Both the position numbers and the translations under genes were made by a program. 64,000 nucleotides of DNA from Gemmataceae bacterium (GTDB lineage: Bacteria; Planctomycetota; Planctomycetia; Gemmatales; Gemmataceae). Of the stretch, positions 27,341 through 36,497 are shown piece by piece; the stretch's first letter is position 1, and each line of letters starts with the position of its first letter. The notes under the pieces are model-generated. The model worked only from the letters and a program-made list of their open reading frames with translations. It had not been told where the DNA came from and did no database searches. Location of the stretch: the NCBI GenBank assembly GCA_901538445.1, contig LR594584.1, positions 3,883,051 to 3,947,050 of the forward strand, given 5' to 3'.

Positions 27341-28969
27341 GTGACGTTCCGACCCCTGACCCTCGTGAGCGCGGCGCTCCTCGTCACCGCACCCAGCGCC
27401 CGACCCGCCGACCCGCCGGCGACCGCGGCCGAGCGGATGAAGGCCCACGTCGCGTACCTCGCGAGCGACCGCCTGGAGGGCCGCGGCCCCGGCACCCGCG
27501 GCGAGGAACTGACCACCGACTACCTCGCCGCCGAGTTCAAGAAGGCCGGCCTCAAGCCCGTCGGGGAGAACAACACGTACCTCCAGCCCGTGCCGCTCGT
27601 CCGCGTCGCCACCAGTCCGAAGTCCACGCTCGCCGCGACCAGGGCCGGCGAGAAGCCGACGGAGTTCGCGTGCGAGGAGGAGTTCTCCGGCACGAGCCAC
27701 ACGCAGGCGGACCTGGAGGAGTTCGACGCCGAGGCGGTGTTCGTCGGCCACGGCATCACCGCCCCCGAGTTCGAGTGGGACGACTACAAGGGCACCGACG
27801 TGAAGGGCAAGGTCGTCGTTCTGTTCACCAACGAGCCGCCGTCGGACGACCCCGCGTTCTTCGGCGGCAAGGCGCTGACGTACTACGGCCGGTGGACGTT
27901 CAAGTTCGAGGAGGCCGCGCGACGCGGGGCCAGGGCGTGCTTCATCGTCCACACCAACGAAACCGCCGGCTACCCGTACTCCGTCGTTCGGCCGCTCGAC
28001 GGCGCGCAGCTCAAGCGCGACCCGAGCAGCCCCGCCCTCGCGTTCGCCGGGTGGCTCTCGCGGAAGGCCGGCGAGCGGCTCCTCGGTCTCGCCGGAACGA
28101 CCGTGGACGACGCGCTCAAGGCCGCCGACACGAAGGGCTTCAAGCCGTTCTCCCTCGGCGTCAACCTCAAGGGCAACATCGCAACGAAGGTCGAGCGGAT
28201 CGTCAGCAACAACGTCGCCGGCATCGTCGAGGGCAGCGACCAGAAGCTCAAGGACGAGGTCGTCGTGTTCACCGCACACTGGGACCACCTCGGCGTCGGC
28301 CGAGGCGTGGCCGGCGACACGATCTACAACGGCGCGGCCGACAACGCGACCGGGTGCGCGCTGCTGCTGGAGTTGGCGCGCGAGTGGGCGGCACTGTCGC
28401 CGCGGCCGAAGCGGTCGGCGCTGTTCCTGGCCGTCACCGCCGAGGAGAAGGGTCTACTCGGTTCGAAGCACTACGCGCAGCACCCGGTCGTGCCGCTCGG
28501 CAAGACGGCGCTGAACCTGAATTTCGACATGATCCTGCCGATCGGCGTCCCCGAGTCGGTCGTGGTGACCGGTGCCGAGCGCACGACGGCGTGGCCGCTC
28601 GTGAAGGCCGCCGCCACCAGGAACAAGCTGGAGATCGAGCCCGACCCGCGCGCCCACTTGGGCGTCTACTACCGGTCCGACCACTTCTCGATGGCCCGCG
28701 CCGGGGTGCCGGCGTTTTCGGTCGGTGCGGGGTCGAAGCTCAAGGGGAAGCCGGCCGACTTCGCCCGCAAGGCGGCGCAGGAGTTCAACGACTCTGCGTA
28801 CCACAGCCCGCAGGACGAGCTGAAGACCGACTGGGACTTCAGCGGGTTCGCGGTGCTCGTCGCGTTCGGCATCGACGTCTGCCGCGCCGCCGCGGACGCC
28901 GATCGCCTCCCGACCTGGAACCCCGGCGACGAGTTCCTCCCGGCCCGCGAGAAGAGCGGCGTGAAGTGA
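27341..28969 (+). CDS. Exported M28 family zinc aminopeptidase with PA domain
   Basis: A 542-residue exported peptidase. The signal peptide (about 1-25) ends near ARPADPP. A PA domain lies at about 125-255 (EFDAEAVFVGHGITAPEFEW, VKGKVVVLFTNEPP). The M28 catalytic domain holds the two-zinc ligands: HWDHLG (His313), NGAADNATG (Asp334), TAEEKGLLGSKHY (Glu pair), NFDMI (Asp) and YHSPQDE (His). The set is complete, so the enzyme should be active. The GTG at 27341 has GAGG six nt upstream; the GTG at 27329 is an alternative start. Removal of N-terminal amino acids from peptides in the periplasm or outside is the family role. It is divergent from psd. Confidence 0.93.
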   Translation: MTFRPLTLVSAALLVTAPSARPADPPATAAERMKAHVAYLASDRLEGRGPGTRGEELTTDYLAAEFKKAGLKPVGENNTYLQPVPLVRVATSPKSTLAATRAGEKPTEFACEEEFSGTSHTQADLEEFDAEAVFVGHGITAPEFEWDDYKGTDVKGKVVVLFTNEPPSDDPAFFGGKALTYYGRWTFKFEEAARRGARACFIVHTNETAGYPYSVVRPLDGAQLKRDPSSPALAFAGWLSRKAGERLLGLAGTTVDDALKAADTKGFKPFSLGVNLKGNIATKVERIVSNNVAGIVEGSDQKLKDEVVVFTAHWDHLGVGRGVAGDTIYNGAADNATGCALLLELAREWAALSPRPKRSALFLAVTAEEKGLLGSKHYAQHPVVPLGKTALNLNFDMILPIGVPESVVVTGAERTTAWPLVKAAATRNKLEIEPDPRAHLGVYYRSDHFSMARAGVPAFSVGAGSKLKGKPADFARKAAQEFNDSAYHSPQDELKTDWDFSGFAVLVAFGIDVCRAAADADRLPTWNPGDEFLPAREKSGVK

Positions 28970-29010
28970 CGCCGAAAGGGGTGAGCAGCCGGGCTCGGTG
29001 TCACGGCGAG

Positions 29011-29030
29011 CGGGGGACGTGAGTCCCCCG
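29011..29030. terminator. Short hairpin between convergent genes
   Basis: Arms CGGGGGAC (29011-29018) and GTCCCCCG (29023-29030) with loop GTGA lie between the stops of the M28 peptidase and the TIGR03067 gene. No T-run follows. Confidence 0.45.
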
Positions 29031-29074
29031 GTTGAGCAGAACAGCGACCCTCAGTCCCCACTCTCCGGGCGAGG

Positions 29075-29530
29075 TCACTTCTCGGTCTTTGCGGCTTTCA
29101 GAACGAACAGGTGCTGCTTGGGGCCGGCCTTGAACTCCTTCGGGGCCTCGCCGCCCGGCAGGGCGTAGACGATCGTGAGCGTGTCGCCGTCCTTCTTCAC
29201 CAACCCGGGTGCGTCGCCGGCCTTCGGGGCGGTGCTCTTCATCGCGATCGCCCACGGGGTCTTCGTGGTGTCGAGCGTGTAGTTCGCGGCGAAGAACTCC
29301 TTCTTGTCCTTGTCGGTGCCGGTGATCTTGTCCGCGGTGAACCGGACGATCCCGCCCTTGATCCGCTCCTCGGGCACCGCCTTGCCGTCCTCCTCGCCGG
29401 AGACGAGCGTGTAGGTGCCCTCCAGGGACTTCGCCCCCTTCTTGTCCTCGGCGCGGGCGGCCGCTGCAACGAGCGACAGCGTGCCGCCGACGAGGAACGC
29501 AACCGGCAGAATGTAACGAGTAACGCGCAT
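29075..29530 (-). CDS. TIGR03067 domain exported protein
   Basis: A 151-residue protein with a signal peptide (1-27). The TIGR03067 planctomycete domain opens with SLEGTYTLVSGEEDGKAVPE and continues with IVRFTADKITGTDKDKK and GDTLTIVYALPGGEAPKEF. The family is a lipocalin-like beta-barrel of unknown function. The start is the ATG at 29530, which gives a proper signal peptide. It is divergent from the kinase-LRR gene downstream on the other strand. Confidence 0.93.
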   Translation of the reverse strand: MRVTRYILPVAFLVGGTLSLVAAAARAEDKKGAKSLEGTYTLVSGEEDGKAVPEERIKGGIVRFTADKITGTDKDKKEFFAANYTLDTTKTPWAIAMKSTAPKAGDAPGLVKKDGDTLTIVYALPGGEAPKEFKAGPKQHLFVLKAAKTEK

Positions 29531-29721
29531 GGTGAACCCTCTTGTGAAGTCGTGACGCGGGGGCGGAAAGCCGACCAAGACCGTGCAACGCGTGTGCCAG
29601 TTACAGACGGCCTGGAAACGGGAACCGTCTCATCTTTCCGGGAACGCGCACTATGGTGAGTTCACGGCGGCCCGGCACTCTCGCTCGCCGGCCGGTCGCC
29701 ACTCGCTCGCCCTGGTTCACG

Positions 29722-31566
29722 ATGACCGCTCTCGCTCTCCCGAACCCGTTCGGCCCGTTCTGCCTCGTTCGCCCGCTCGGCGAGGGCGGCATGGCCGCGG
29801 TCTACGAGGTCGAGGACACCCGACTGGGGTGCCGCCTCGCACTGAAGGTCGCGCACGCCGACCCGTCGAACCCGGCGGCCCTCGAGCGGTTCCACCGCGA
29901 GGCCCGGTTCGTCCAGCGGCTCCACCACCCCTACGTCTGCCCCGTCTACGAGTGGGGCGAGGTCGCCGGCCGCCACTACCTCACGATGCCGCTCATCGAG
30001 GGCACGTCCCTGGAGAAGCGGATCGGGCTGACGCACCAGTGGGCCGAGGCGGAAGCCGTCGAGGTGGTGCGGCGGCTCGCGCTGGCGCTCCAGGCCGTTC
30101 ACGACGCCGGCGTCGTCCACCGCGACCTGAAGCCGCACAACGTGATCCTCCGGCCGACCGGCGAACCGGTGCTGATGGACTTCGGCCTGGCCCGCGACCG
30201 CACCGGTCAGGAGCCGCGGCTCACCCCGCCGGGGGTCGCGCTCGGGACGCTCTCGTATGTCGCCCCGGAGCAGGCCCGGGGGCTCTCCGACGAGATCGGC
30301 CCGGCGACGGACGTGTACTCGCTCGCGGTGCTGCTGTACCTGCTCCTCACCGGCCGCGTGCCGTTCGACTCGCCGAACCAACTGACGATGTTCAACAAGA
30401 TCGTCGGGGAGCCGCCGCCGCGGCCGGGGGGCTACCGGCCGGGCCTGAGCCCGCGGGTCGAGGAGGTGATCCTGCGGGCGCTGGCGAAGTCCCCGGCCGA
30501 GCGGTTCGCGTCGATGGACGAGTTCGCCGCGGCCCTCGGGGCGTGTCGGTCGGCGGTGCGGCCCGCCCCTGCCCCGACCGCGGCCGCGAGTTCCGACGAG
30601 TGCGCCGCCCCGGGGGTGTGGCTGGCCCGTCGCTCCGACCGGCCCGACGCCGAGTGGGTGAAGGCGGCCGTGTCACCGGGGAGAGTGCCGCCCAAACCCG
30701 GGCACCTCCACCGGTTCGTCGCGGACCGCGAGGCGACCGACCCGCACCTCGAGGCGCTCGCGCCCCGGCCGGACCTGGAGGGGCTCGACCTGGGCCGGTG
30801 CGAACTGATCACCCCCGCCGGCCTCGCCGCCGTCGCCCGGCTCGATGGTCTGCGGACGCTGATCCTCACGCGGGCGGGGGTCGGCGGGGTGCCCCTCACG
30901 AACGACGCGCTGGCGGCGGTTGCGAGCGTCACGTCGCTCGCGTGGCTGGAGGCGGCGCTGCCCGGGGTGACCGACACGGGGCTCGCGGCCGTAGCGGGGC
31001 ACCCCGAGCTGGCGCACGCGGCGCTCTACGACTGCGGCCGGGTGACCGACGCGGGCGTCACGCACCTCGGCAAGCTCCCGGCGCTCGCGGCGCTCACGCT
31101 CGGGGGGTGCGGGCTCAGCGACCTCGGGGTGCGGCGGCTGGCGGGGCTCCCGAACCTCACCGAACTGACGCTCGAAGAGTGCCACCGGGTGACGGGCGCG
31201 GGCGTGGCGCTCCTGGCCCGGCTCCCGCGGCTGCGGGCACTGACGCTGGCAGGGGGCCGTGGAATTGGGGACGACGCGGTCACCGCAGCGGCGGCGCTGC
31301 CGGGGCTGGAGTGGCTGGAGGTCCGCAACTGCCCCCGGGTCACCGGCGGCACGCTGGGGAGCCTGGCGGGGGCAAAGCGGCTGCGGGCGCTCGTGCTGGT
31401 GGGGTGCCGCGGGATGACCGACGAGGGGGTCGAGAGGGCGGCGGCACTGGGGGGGCTGGAGCACCTGATCGTGACCGGGTGCGAGCGGGTGACGGCCGCG
31501 GCGATCGACCGGGTGCGCCGCGCGCTGCCGCGGTGCGCCGTCGAGTTCACCCCGGCGGCCCGGTGA
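29722..31566 (+). CDS. Hanks-type serine/threonine kinase fused to leucine-rich repeats
   Basis: A 614-residue protein. The kinase domain (about 10-275) is complete: GEGGMAAVYEVE (P-loop), LALKVAH (Lys), HRDLKPHNV (catalytic loop), DFGLARD (metal) and APEQAR (APE). A linker (280-345) leads to about ten leucine-rich repeats of the F-box/AMN1 cysteine-containing type (LEGLDLGRCELITPAGLAAV, LAALTLGGCGLSDLGVRRL). No transmembrane helix separates the halves, which is unusual for PknB-type kinases; the LRRs should be cytoplasmic and may select targets. The ATG at 29722 starts just before the kinase fold; an upstream ATG (29653) is possible. The end overlaps the convergent hybrid kinase gene by 20 nt. 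Confidence 0.92.
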   Translation: MTALALPNPFGPFCLVRPLGEGGMAAVYEVEDTRLGCRLALKVAHADPSNPAALERFHREARFVQRLHHPYVCPVYEWGEVAGRHYLTMPLIEGTSLEKRIGLTHQWAEAEAVEVVRRLALALQAVHDAGVVHRDLKPHNVILRPTGEPVLMDFGLARDRTGQEPRLTPPGVALGTLSYVAPEQARGLSDEIGPATDVYSLAVLLYLLLTGRVPFDSPNQLTMFNKIVGEPPPRPGGYRPGLSPRVEEVILRALAKSPAERFASMDEFAAALGACRSAVRPAPAPTAAASSDECAAPGVWLARRSDRPDAEWVKAAVSPGRVPPKPGHLHRFVADREATDPHLEALAPRPDLEGLDLGRCELITPAGLAAVARLDGLRTLILTRAGVGGVPLTNDALAAVASVTSLAWLEAALPGVTDTGLAAVAGHPELAHAALYDCGRVTDAGVTHLGKLPALAALTLGGCGLSDLGVRRLAGLPNLTELTLEECHRVTGAGVALLARLPRLRALTLAGGRGIGDDAVTAAAALPGLEWLEVRNCPRVTGGTLGSLAGAKRLRALVLVGCRGMTDEGVERAAALGGLEHLIVTGCERVTAAAIDRVRRALPRCAVEFTPAAR

Positions 31567-34500
31567 CGCCCGGTCCCGGCGCGTCGAGCACCTGGCGGAC
31601 CTTCGACGCCAGCGCGACCGGGGAGAACGGCTTCTGGAGGAAGTTCGCCTGTGCGGACATCACCCCGTGGCGGACGACCGCGTCGTCGGTGTACCCGCTG
31701 ATGAAGAGCACGCGGGCCTCGGGGTGCCGGGCCGTGACCCGCTCGGCCGCGGCCCGGCCCCCGCCCCCGGGGATGACCACGTCCGTCACCAGCAGGTGAA
31801 TCGGACCGGTGTGGTCGCACGCGATCCGGGCCGCCTCGTCCCCGTCGGCCGCGGTCAGCACCGCGTACCCGCACCCGGCCAGCACCTGGCGCGCGAAGTT
31901 CCGCACCGCGGTCTCGTCCTCGACGAGCAGGAGCGTCTCGGTGCCGGTGGGGATCTTCCGCACCCCGGACCGGGGCGTGGCCCCGCTCCCGGGCGCGACG
32001 CGGGGCAGGTACACGCGGAACGTGCTCCCCCCGCCCGCGGCCGACTCCACGTCGATGGCCCCGCCGCTCTGCTGGACGATCCCGAACACCGTGGCGAGCC
32101 CCAGGCCGGTGCCGCGGCCCGGCCCCTTCGTGGTGAAGAACGGCTCGAAGATCCGGGCCCGGACGTCCGGCGTCATCCCGGTCCCGGTGTCCCCCACCGA
32201 GAGGACGACGTGCGGCCCCGGCTGCGCCCCGGGGTGGCGGCCGGGGAAGTCCGGGGTCGCCTCCTCGTTGCGGGTCCGGATGGTGAGCCGGCCCCCGGTG
32301 GGCATCGCGTCGCGGGCGTTGACCGCGAGGTTGAGCACCACCTGCTCGAGCTGCCCCGGGTCGGCGCGGACCGCGCCCAGGTCCGGGTCCAGGTCGGTGA
32401 CCAGGGCGACGTCCTCGCCGATCACCCGGCGGAGCATCCGCTCGGCGTCGGCCAGGACCGCGTTGAGGTTGAGCACCCGCGGGGCCAGCACCTGCTTGCG
32501 GCTGAACGCGAGGAGCTGCCGGGTGAGCCCCGCGGACCGCTGCCCCGCACTGTGGACCTCCTCGATCATCTCGCGGGCCGCGTCCCCGGGGGGGAGCGTG
32601 TCGAGGAGGACCTCGCTGTACCCGTTGATGATGGTGAGCAGGTTGTTGAAGTCGTGGGCCACGCCCCCGGCGAGCCGCCCGATGGCCTCCATCTTCTGGG
32701 CCTGGCGGAACTGCTCCTCCAACTGCCGCCGGGCCGTCACGTCCACCTGGACCCCGACGTAGTGGGTCAGCCGCCCGGCCCCGTCGCGGACCGGGGACAC
32801 GGACAGCTCGTTCCAGAACGGGGTGCCGTCCTTCTTGTAGTTCAGCAGTTCCACGGTGCACGGCTCGTGGGCCGCGAGGGCGTCGCGGACCCGGGCGACG
32901 CTGCCGCGGTCCGTGTCGGGCCCCTGCAGGTCGCGGCAGTTCCGCCCGACCATCTCGGCGGCCGAGTACCCGGTGAGCCGCTCGAACCCGGGGCTGGCGA
33001 AGATCACCGGGTTGTCCGGCTGGCTCGCGTCGGTGATGACGATGCCCTGGGTCACGGCCCGGATCGCCCGGTCCCGGAGCAGCAACTCCTGCTCGACCCG
33101 GACCCGGTCGGTCACGTCCTGGGCGGTGCCCGCGACCCGGTAGGGCCGGCCGCCCCCGTCGGCGAACACGTGCCCGACCTCGTGGACCACGCGGACGCCC
33201 CCGGGGGTGGCGACCCGGTACGTGTGCTCGAACGACGCGGCGGCGGCCTCGGCCTCGGCGATCCGGGTCCGCACCCACCCGCGGTCGTCGGGGTGGATCA
33301 GGCCCAGGAACGCCTCGAAGGTGAGTTCGAACGCGGCCGGGGTGGTCCCGAAGATCCCGTACAGTTCTTCCGACCACTCCAGGGTGCCGGTCGCGGCGTC
33401 GCGGCTCCAGTACCCCATGCGGGCGAGCCGCAGGGCCTCGGCGAGCTTCGCCTCCTTGTCGCGCAGCGCCGCCTCGGCCTCGCGGCGCTCGGTGACGTCG
33501 AGGACCGCGCCGACGAACCGGACCGGGCGGCGGCGGGGGCCGGAGCCCTCGAACCACACCTGCCCCCGCGCGGCGACCCACCGGGGCGCGGACCGGCCCG
33601 ACCCGAGCACCCGGTACTCGGCCCGGAACATCCCGTCCCCGGTCGGGTCGAGGGCCGCCCGGACCCGTTCGGCCGTCGGCCCGCGGTCGTCGGGGTGGAG
33701 GCGGGAGACGGCGGCGTCCAGGTGCGTCTCGTCGCCCGGGGCGAGGCCGAACACCTCCCGGCCGCGGGCGTCCCAGTGGATCCGGTTCGATGCCACGTCC
33801 CAGTCGAACGTCCCCATCCCGGTCGCCTCGACGGCCAGCCGGAGCCGCTCCTCACTGGCCCGGAGCGACTCCTCGGCGAGCCGCCGCTCGGTGACGTCGA
33901 CGTGCATGACGACCGCGCCGCTGGCCCGGTCCGGGGTCAGCGGGGTGACCATCACCCGGAACCACCGCCGCTTCCCGGGCGAGTGGCACGGGTACTCGAG
34001 GACGAAGTCGGTCCGCTCCCCGCAGAGGACGGCCCGGACCCCCGCGGCGACGGCCGCGGCCTCTTCGGGGCACTCGTCCCGGGCCCGGAGGCACGCCTCG
34101 ACGTAGTTCTCGCCCGCGCCCGAGCCCGCCCCGGTGAAGGCGTTCGCGTGGGCGAACCGCTCCCAGGCCTCGTTCACCGCGACGATCGTCCCGCCCGCGT
34201 CGAGGAGCGCGATGTGGGCCGGCAGCGCGTTCACGATGGCGCGGGTCGTCGCCGCGGCCCGCCGCTCGCCCTCGGCGCTCTGCTGGAGCGCCTCCTCGGC
34301 CCGCCGCTGGGCGGTGACGTCGCGGCCGACCGCCTGGAACTCGACCAGTTCCCCCCCGGGGCCGAAGAACCCGCGGTTGACGAACTCCATCCACCGGACC
34401 GACCCGGACGGGTCGACGAGCCGGTTGACGACCCGCACCACGGGGTTGCCGGGGGACAGCGTCGCCAGCGCCGCCTCGACGACCGCCACGTCGTCGGGGT

Positions 34501-36214
34501 GCGTCACGGTCGGCCCGGTGAGGCCCACGAGGTCGCTCGGGGCGCGGCCCACGAGCCGGCAGAACACCTCGTTGGCGAACACGAACGTGCGGTCCGCACG
34601 GACCCGGCACACCGCCTCCGTCTGGGCCTCGATGACGGCGCGGAGCTGCTCCTCGCTCGCCCGCAGGGCCTCCTCGCTCCGCTTCTGGGCGGTCACGTCG
34701 CGGGACACGCCGACGAGCCCGACCACGACCCCGTCGGAGTCCCGGTACGGGGCCTTGGTCGCCTGGTACACGCGGGTGACGCCCCCGGCGGTGAGCACCT
34801 CCTCCTCGGTCGTGGCCCGGCCCGACTCCATCACCTCCCGGTCCCGGTCCAGCACCCGCCGGGCGCTGTCGGGCTCGAACAGCGCCGTGTCGTCCCGCCC
34901 CAGCACCTCCTCGATCGGCTTGCCGACGAACCCGCTCGCGGCCGCGTTGAACAGCAGGTACCGGCCGGCCCGGTCCTTGACGAAGATGGCGTCGGTCGTG
35001 CTGTCGGCCACCGCGCGGAGCAGCTGCGAGGTCCGGCTCAGCTCCTCGGTCACCTTCTTCCGGTGCGCGTCGATCGCGACCCGCGCGCTCACGTCCCGGA
35101 AGTTGCACACCACGGCCCCCAGGTCCGGGTCGTGGAGCAGGTTCGTGTGGGTCAGCGCCGCGTGCCCCCAGGTCCCGTCGTGCCGGTGGAACCGCACGAT
35201 GCAGAACGACGTGCCGGCCGGGCGGCGGAGCAACTCGTCCCACCGGCCGTCGAGGACCGCCGCGTCGTCCGGGTGGACCCACTCGCGGACGCTCCGGCCG
35301 ACGTAGGCGTCGAGCCCCCGGCCCCCGATCCGCACCCGCGACGGGCTCGCGTACAGCACCGTCCCGGCCCGGTCGAGCAGCAGGGACCCCTCGAGGCTGT
35401 TCTCGACCAGCGCCCGGAACCGCCGCTCGCTGGCCGCGACCGCGTCGGCCGTTCGCACCTTGTCCCCGATGTCCCGGAGCACCCGGGAGAGCCCGATCAC
35501 GGCCCCCGCCGCGTCGAGGATCGGGGCCACGGTCACCGCGACGCGGACCCGGGTGCCGTCCTTCCGGAGCCGGTCGGTCTCGAAGTGGTGCGGCGCGGCG
35601 GCCGCGAGAACCCGGGCGGTGACCGCGTCGTACTCCGCCCGCCCGTCGTCGGGGACCAGGACCCCCGAGTGTCGGCCGAGCGCCTCCGCCGCCGGGTACC
35701 CGAACAACCGCTCGGCCCCCGGGTTCCACGAGGTGAGGGTCCCGTCGGGCGTCTCGGCGGTGATCGCCTCGTCGGTCGAGGCGACGATCGCGGCGAGCCG
35801 GTACGCGTCCCCCTCGGCGGCCCGGCGCGCGCGGCGGCCGGCCACGGCCCTCAGCTCCCGCCCGACGGCGGCGGCGAGGCGGTCGAGGCGGTCCTTCAAA
35901 ATGAAGTCGTTCGCCCCGGCCCGGATGACCTCGGCCGCCGACTCCTCGCCGACCGCGCCGGCCACGACCACGAGCGGCAGGTCGGGGTCGTGCCCGCGGA
36001 CGATCTCGAGGGCGGGGAGCGCCCCGAACCCGGGGATCTCGTACCCGCACAGGACCGCGTCCCACGGGCCCCGGGCGAGCGCCGCGCGAAGGGCGGCGGC
36101 CGACCCGACCCGCTCGCACGTCGGCTCGAACCCGCCCCGCCGGAGCGCACCGGCCAGCAGATCCGCGGCAGCGGGCTGGTCCTCGACGATCAGGACGCGG
36201 AGAGCGGTAGGCAT
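31547..36214 (-). CDS. Multi-PAS/LOV hybrid histidine kinase with pseudo-receiver
   Basis: A 1555-residue soluble sensor. The domain order is: N-terminal receiver fold (5-125); about eight PAS domains; DHp helix with GVAHDFNNLL (His1187); GHKL ATPase (NLAVNARDAM, GDTGTGM, GTGLGLATVFG); and a C-terminal receiver with Asp1478 (LLVTDVVIPG) and LQKPF. The last PAS (about 1045-1165) reads as a LOV domain: AEMVGRNCRDLQGPDTD holds the flavin-reactive Cys at 1093, and VELLNYKKDGTPFWNEL and THYVGVQVDVT follow as in LOV proteins. In the first receiver the phospho-acceptor position is Gly57 (AVLCGYEIPG), so it cannot be phosphorylated there. The start is the ATG at 36214 before the receiver. No membrane segment is present. 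Blue-light input and a phosphorelay from His1187 to Asp1478 are inferred. Confidence 0.93.
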   Translation of the reverse strand: MPTALRVLIVEDQPAAADLLAGALRRGGFEPTCERVGSAAALRAALARGPWDAVLCGYEIPGFGALPALEIVRGHDPDLPLVVVAGAVGEESAAEVIRAGANDFILKDRLDRLAAAVGRELRAVAGRRARRAAEGDAYRLAAIVASTDEAITAETPDGTLTSWNPGAERLFGYPAAEALGRHSGVLVPDDGRAEYDAVTARVLAAAAPHHFETDRLRKDGTRVRVAVTVAPILDAAGAVIGLSRVLRDIGDKVRTADAVAASERRFRALVENSLEGSLLLDRAGTVLYASPSRVRIGGRGLDAYVGRSVREWVHPDDAAVLDGRWDELLRRPAGTSFCIVRFHRHDGTWGHAALTHTNLLHDPDLGAVVCNFRDVSARVAIDAHRKKVTEELSRTSQLLRAVADSTTDAIFVKDRAGRYLLFNAAASGFVGKPIEEVLGRDDTALFEPDSARRVLDRDREVMESGRATTEEEVLTAGGVTRVYQATKAPYRDSDGVVVGLVGVSRDVTAQKRSEEALRASEEQLRAVIEAQTEAVCRVRADRTFVFANEVFCRLVGRAPSDLVGLTGPTVTHPDDVAVVEAALATLSPGNPVVRVVNRLVDPSGSVRWMEFVNRGFFGPGGELVEFQAVGRDVTAQRRAEEALQQSAEGERRAAATTRAIVNALPAHIALLDAGGTIVAVNEAWERFAHANAFTGAGSGAGENYVEACLRARDECPEEAAAVAAGVRAVLCGERTDFVLEYPCHSPGKRRWFRVMVTPLTPDRASGAVVMHVDVTERRLAEESLRASEERLRLAVEATGMGTFDWDVASNRIHWDARGREVFGLAPGDETHLDAAVSRLHPDDRGPTAERVRAALDPTGDGMFRAEYRVLGSGRSAPRWVAARGQVWFEGSGPRRRPVRFVGAVLDVTERREAEAALRDKEAKLAEALRLARMGYWSRDAATGTLEWSEELYGIFGTTPAAFELTFEAFLGLIHPDDRGWVRTRIAEAEAAAASFEHTYRVATPGGVRVVHEVGHVFADGGGRPYRVAGTAQDVTDRVRVEQELLLRDRAIRAVTQGIVITDASQPDNPVIFASPGFERLTGYSAAEMVGRNCRDLQGPDTDRGSVARVRDALAAHEPCTVELLNYKKDGTPFWNELSVSPVRDGAGRLTHYVGVQVDVTARRQLEEQFRQAQKMEAIGRLAGGVAHDFNNLLTIINGYSEVLLDTLPPGDAAREMIEEVHSAGQRSAGLTRQLLAFSRKQVLAPRVLNLNAVLADAERMLRRVIGEDVALVTDLDPDLGAVRADPGQLEQVVLNLAVNARDAMPTGGRLTIRTRNEEATPDFPGRHPGAQPGPHVVLSVGDTGTGMTPDVRARIFEPFFTTKGPGRGTGLGLATVFGIVQQSGGAIDVESAAGGGSTFRVYLPRVAPGSGATPRSGVRKIPTGTETLLLVEDETAVRNFARQVLAGCGYAVLTAADGDEAARIACDHTGPIHLLVTDVVIPGGGGRAAAERVTARHPEARVLFISGYTDDAVVRHGVMSAQANFLQKPFSPVALASKVRQVLDAPGPGVTGPPG

Positions 36215-36497
36215 AGTGCTTCCGACCGGCGACGCGGGCGACCGGCCCCGGCCGAGACCGAACCGCCCTTCCGCCCCCCGGGGCGGAAGGGGCGAGGCGC
36301 GAGGCAACGGGCCGTTCGGGCGTTCCGAGTCAGTATAACTTGAAGAACGTGCCGCGCGGCACAAACAGGAAACACCCAACTCTATTCCGTCCGTGCGGCA
36401 CCACCCGATGGCGGCGGCCGTCCCGGCGCGAACCGCTCCGGACGGTGGCGTGTCGCTGGCATGTCGCTGTCCCGCCCGGTCCCGCGGAACGCCGCCA

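Noticed and set aside
31667..36343. A 1558-codon open frame on the plus strand opposite the hybrid kinase
   Set aside because: It is the antisense shadow of a real 1555-residue protein; in 70 percent GC DNA the opposite frame lacks stops. Its translation is Arg/Gly/Pro/His-rich with no domain.
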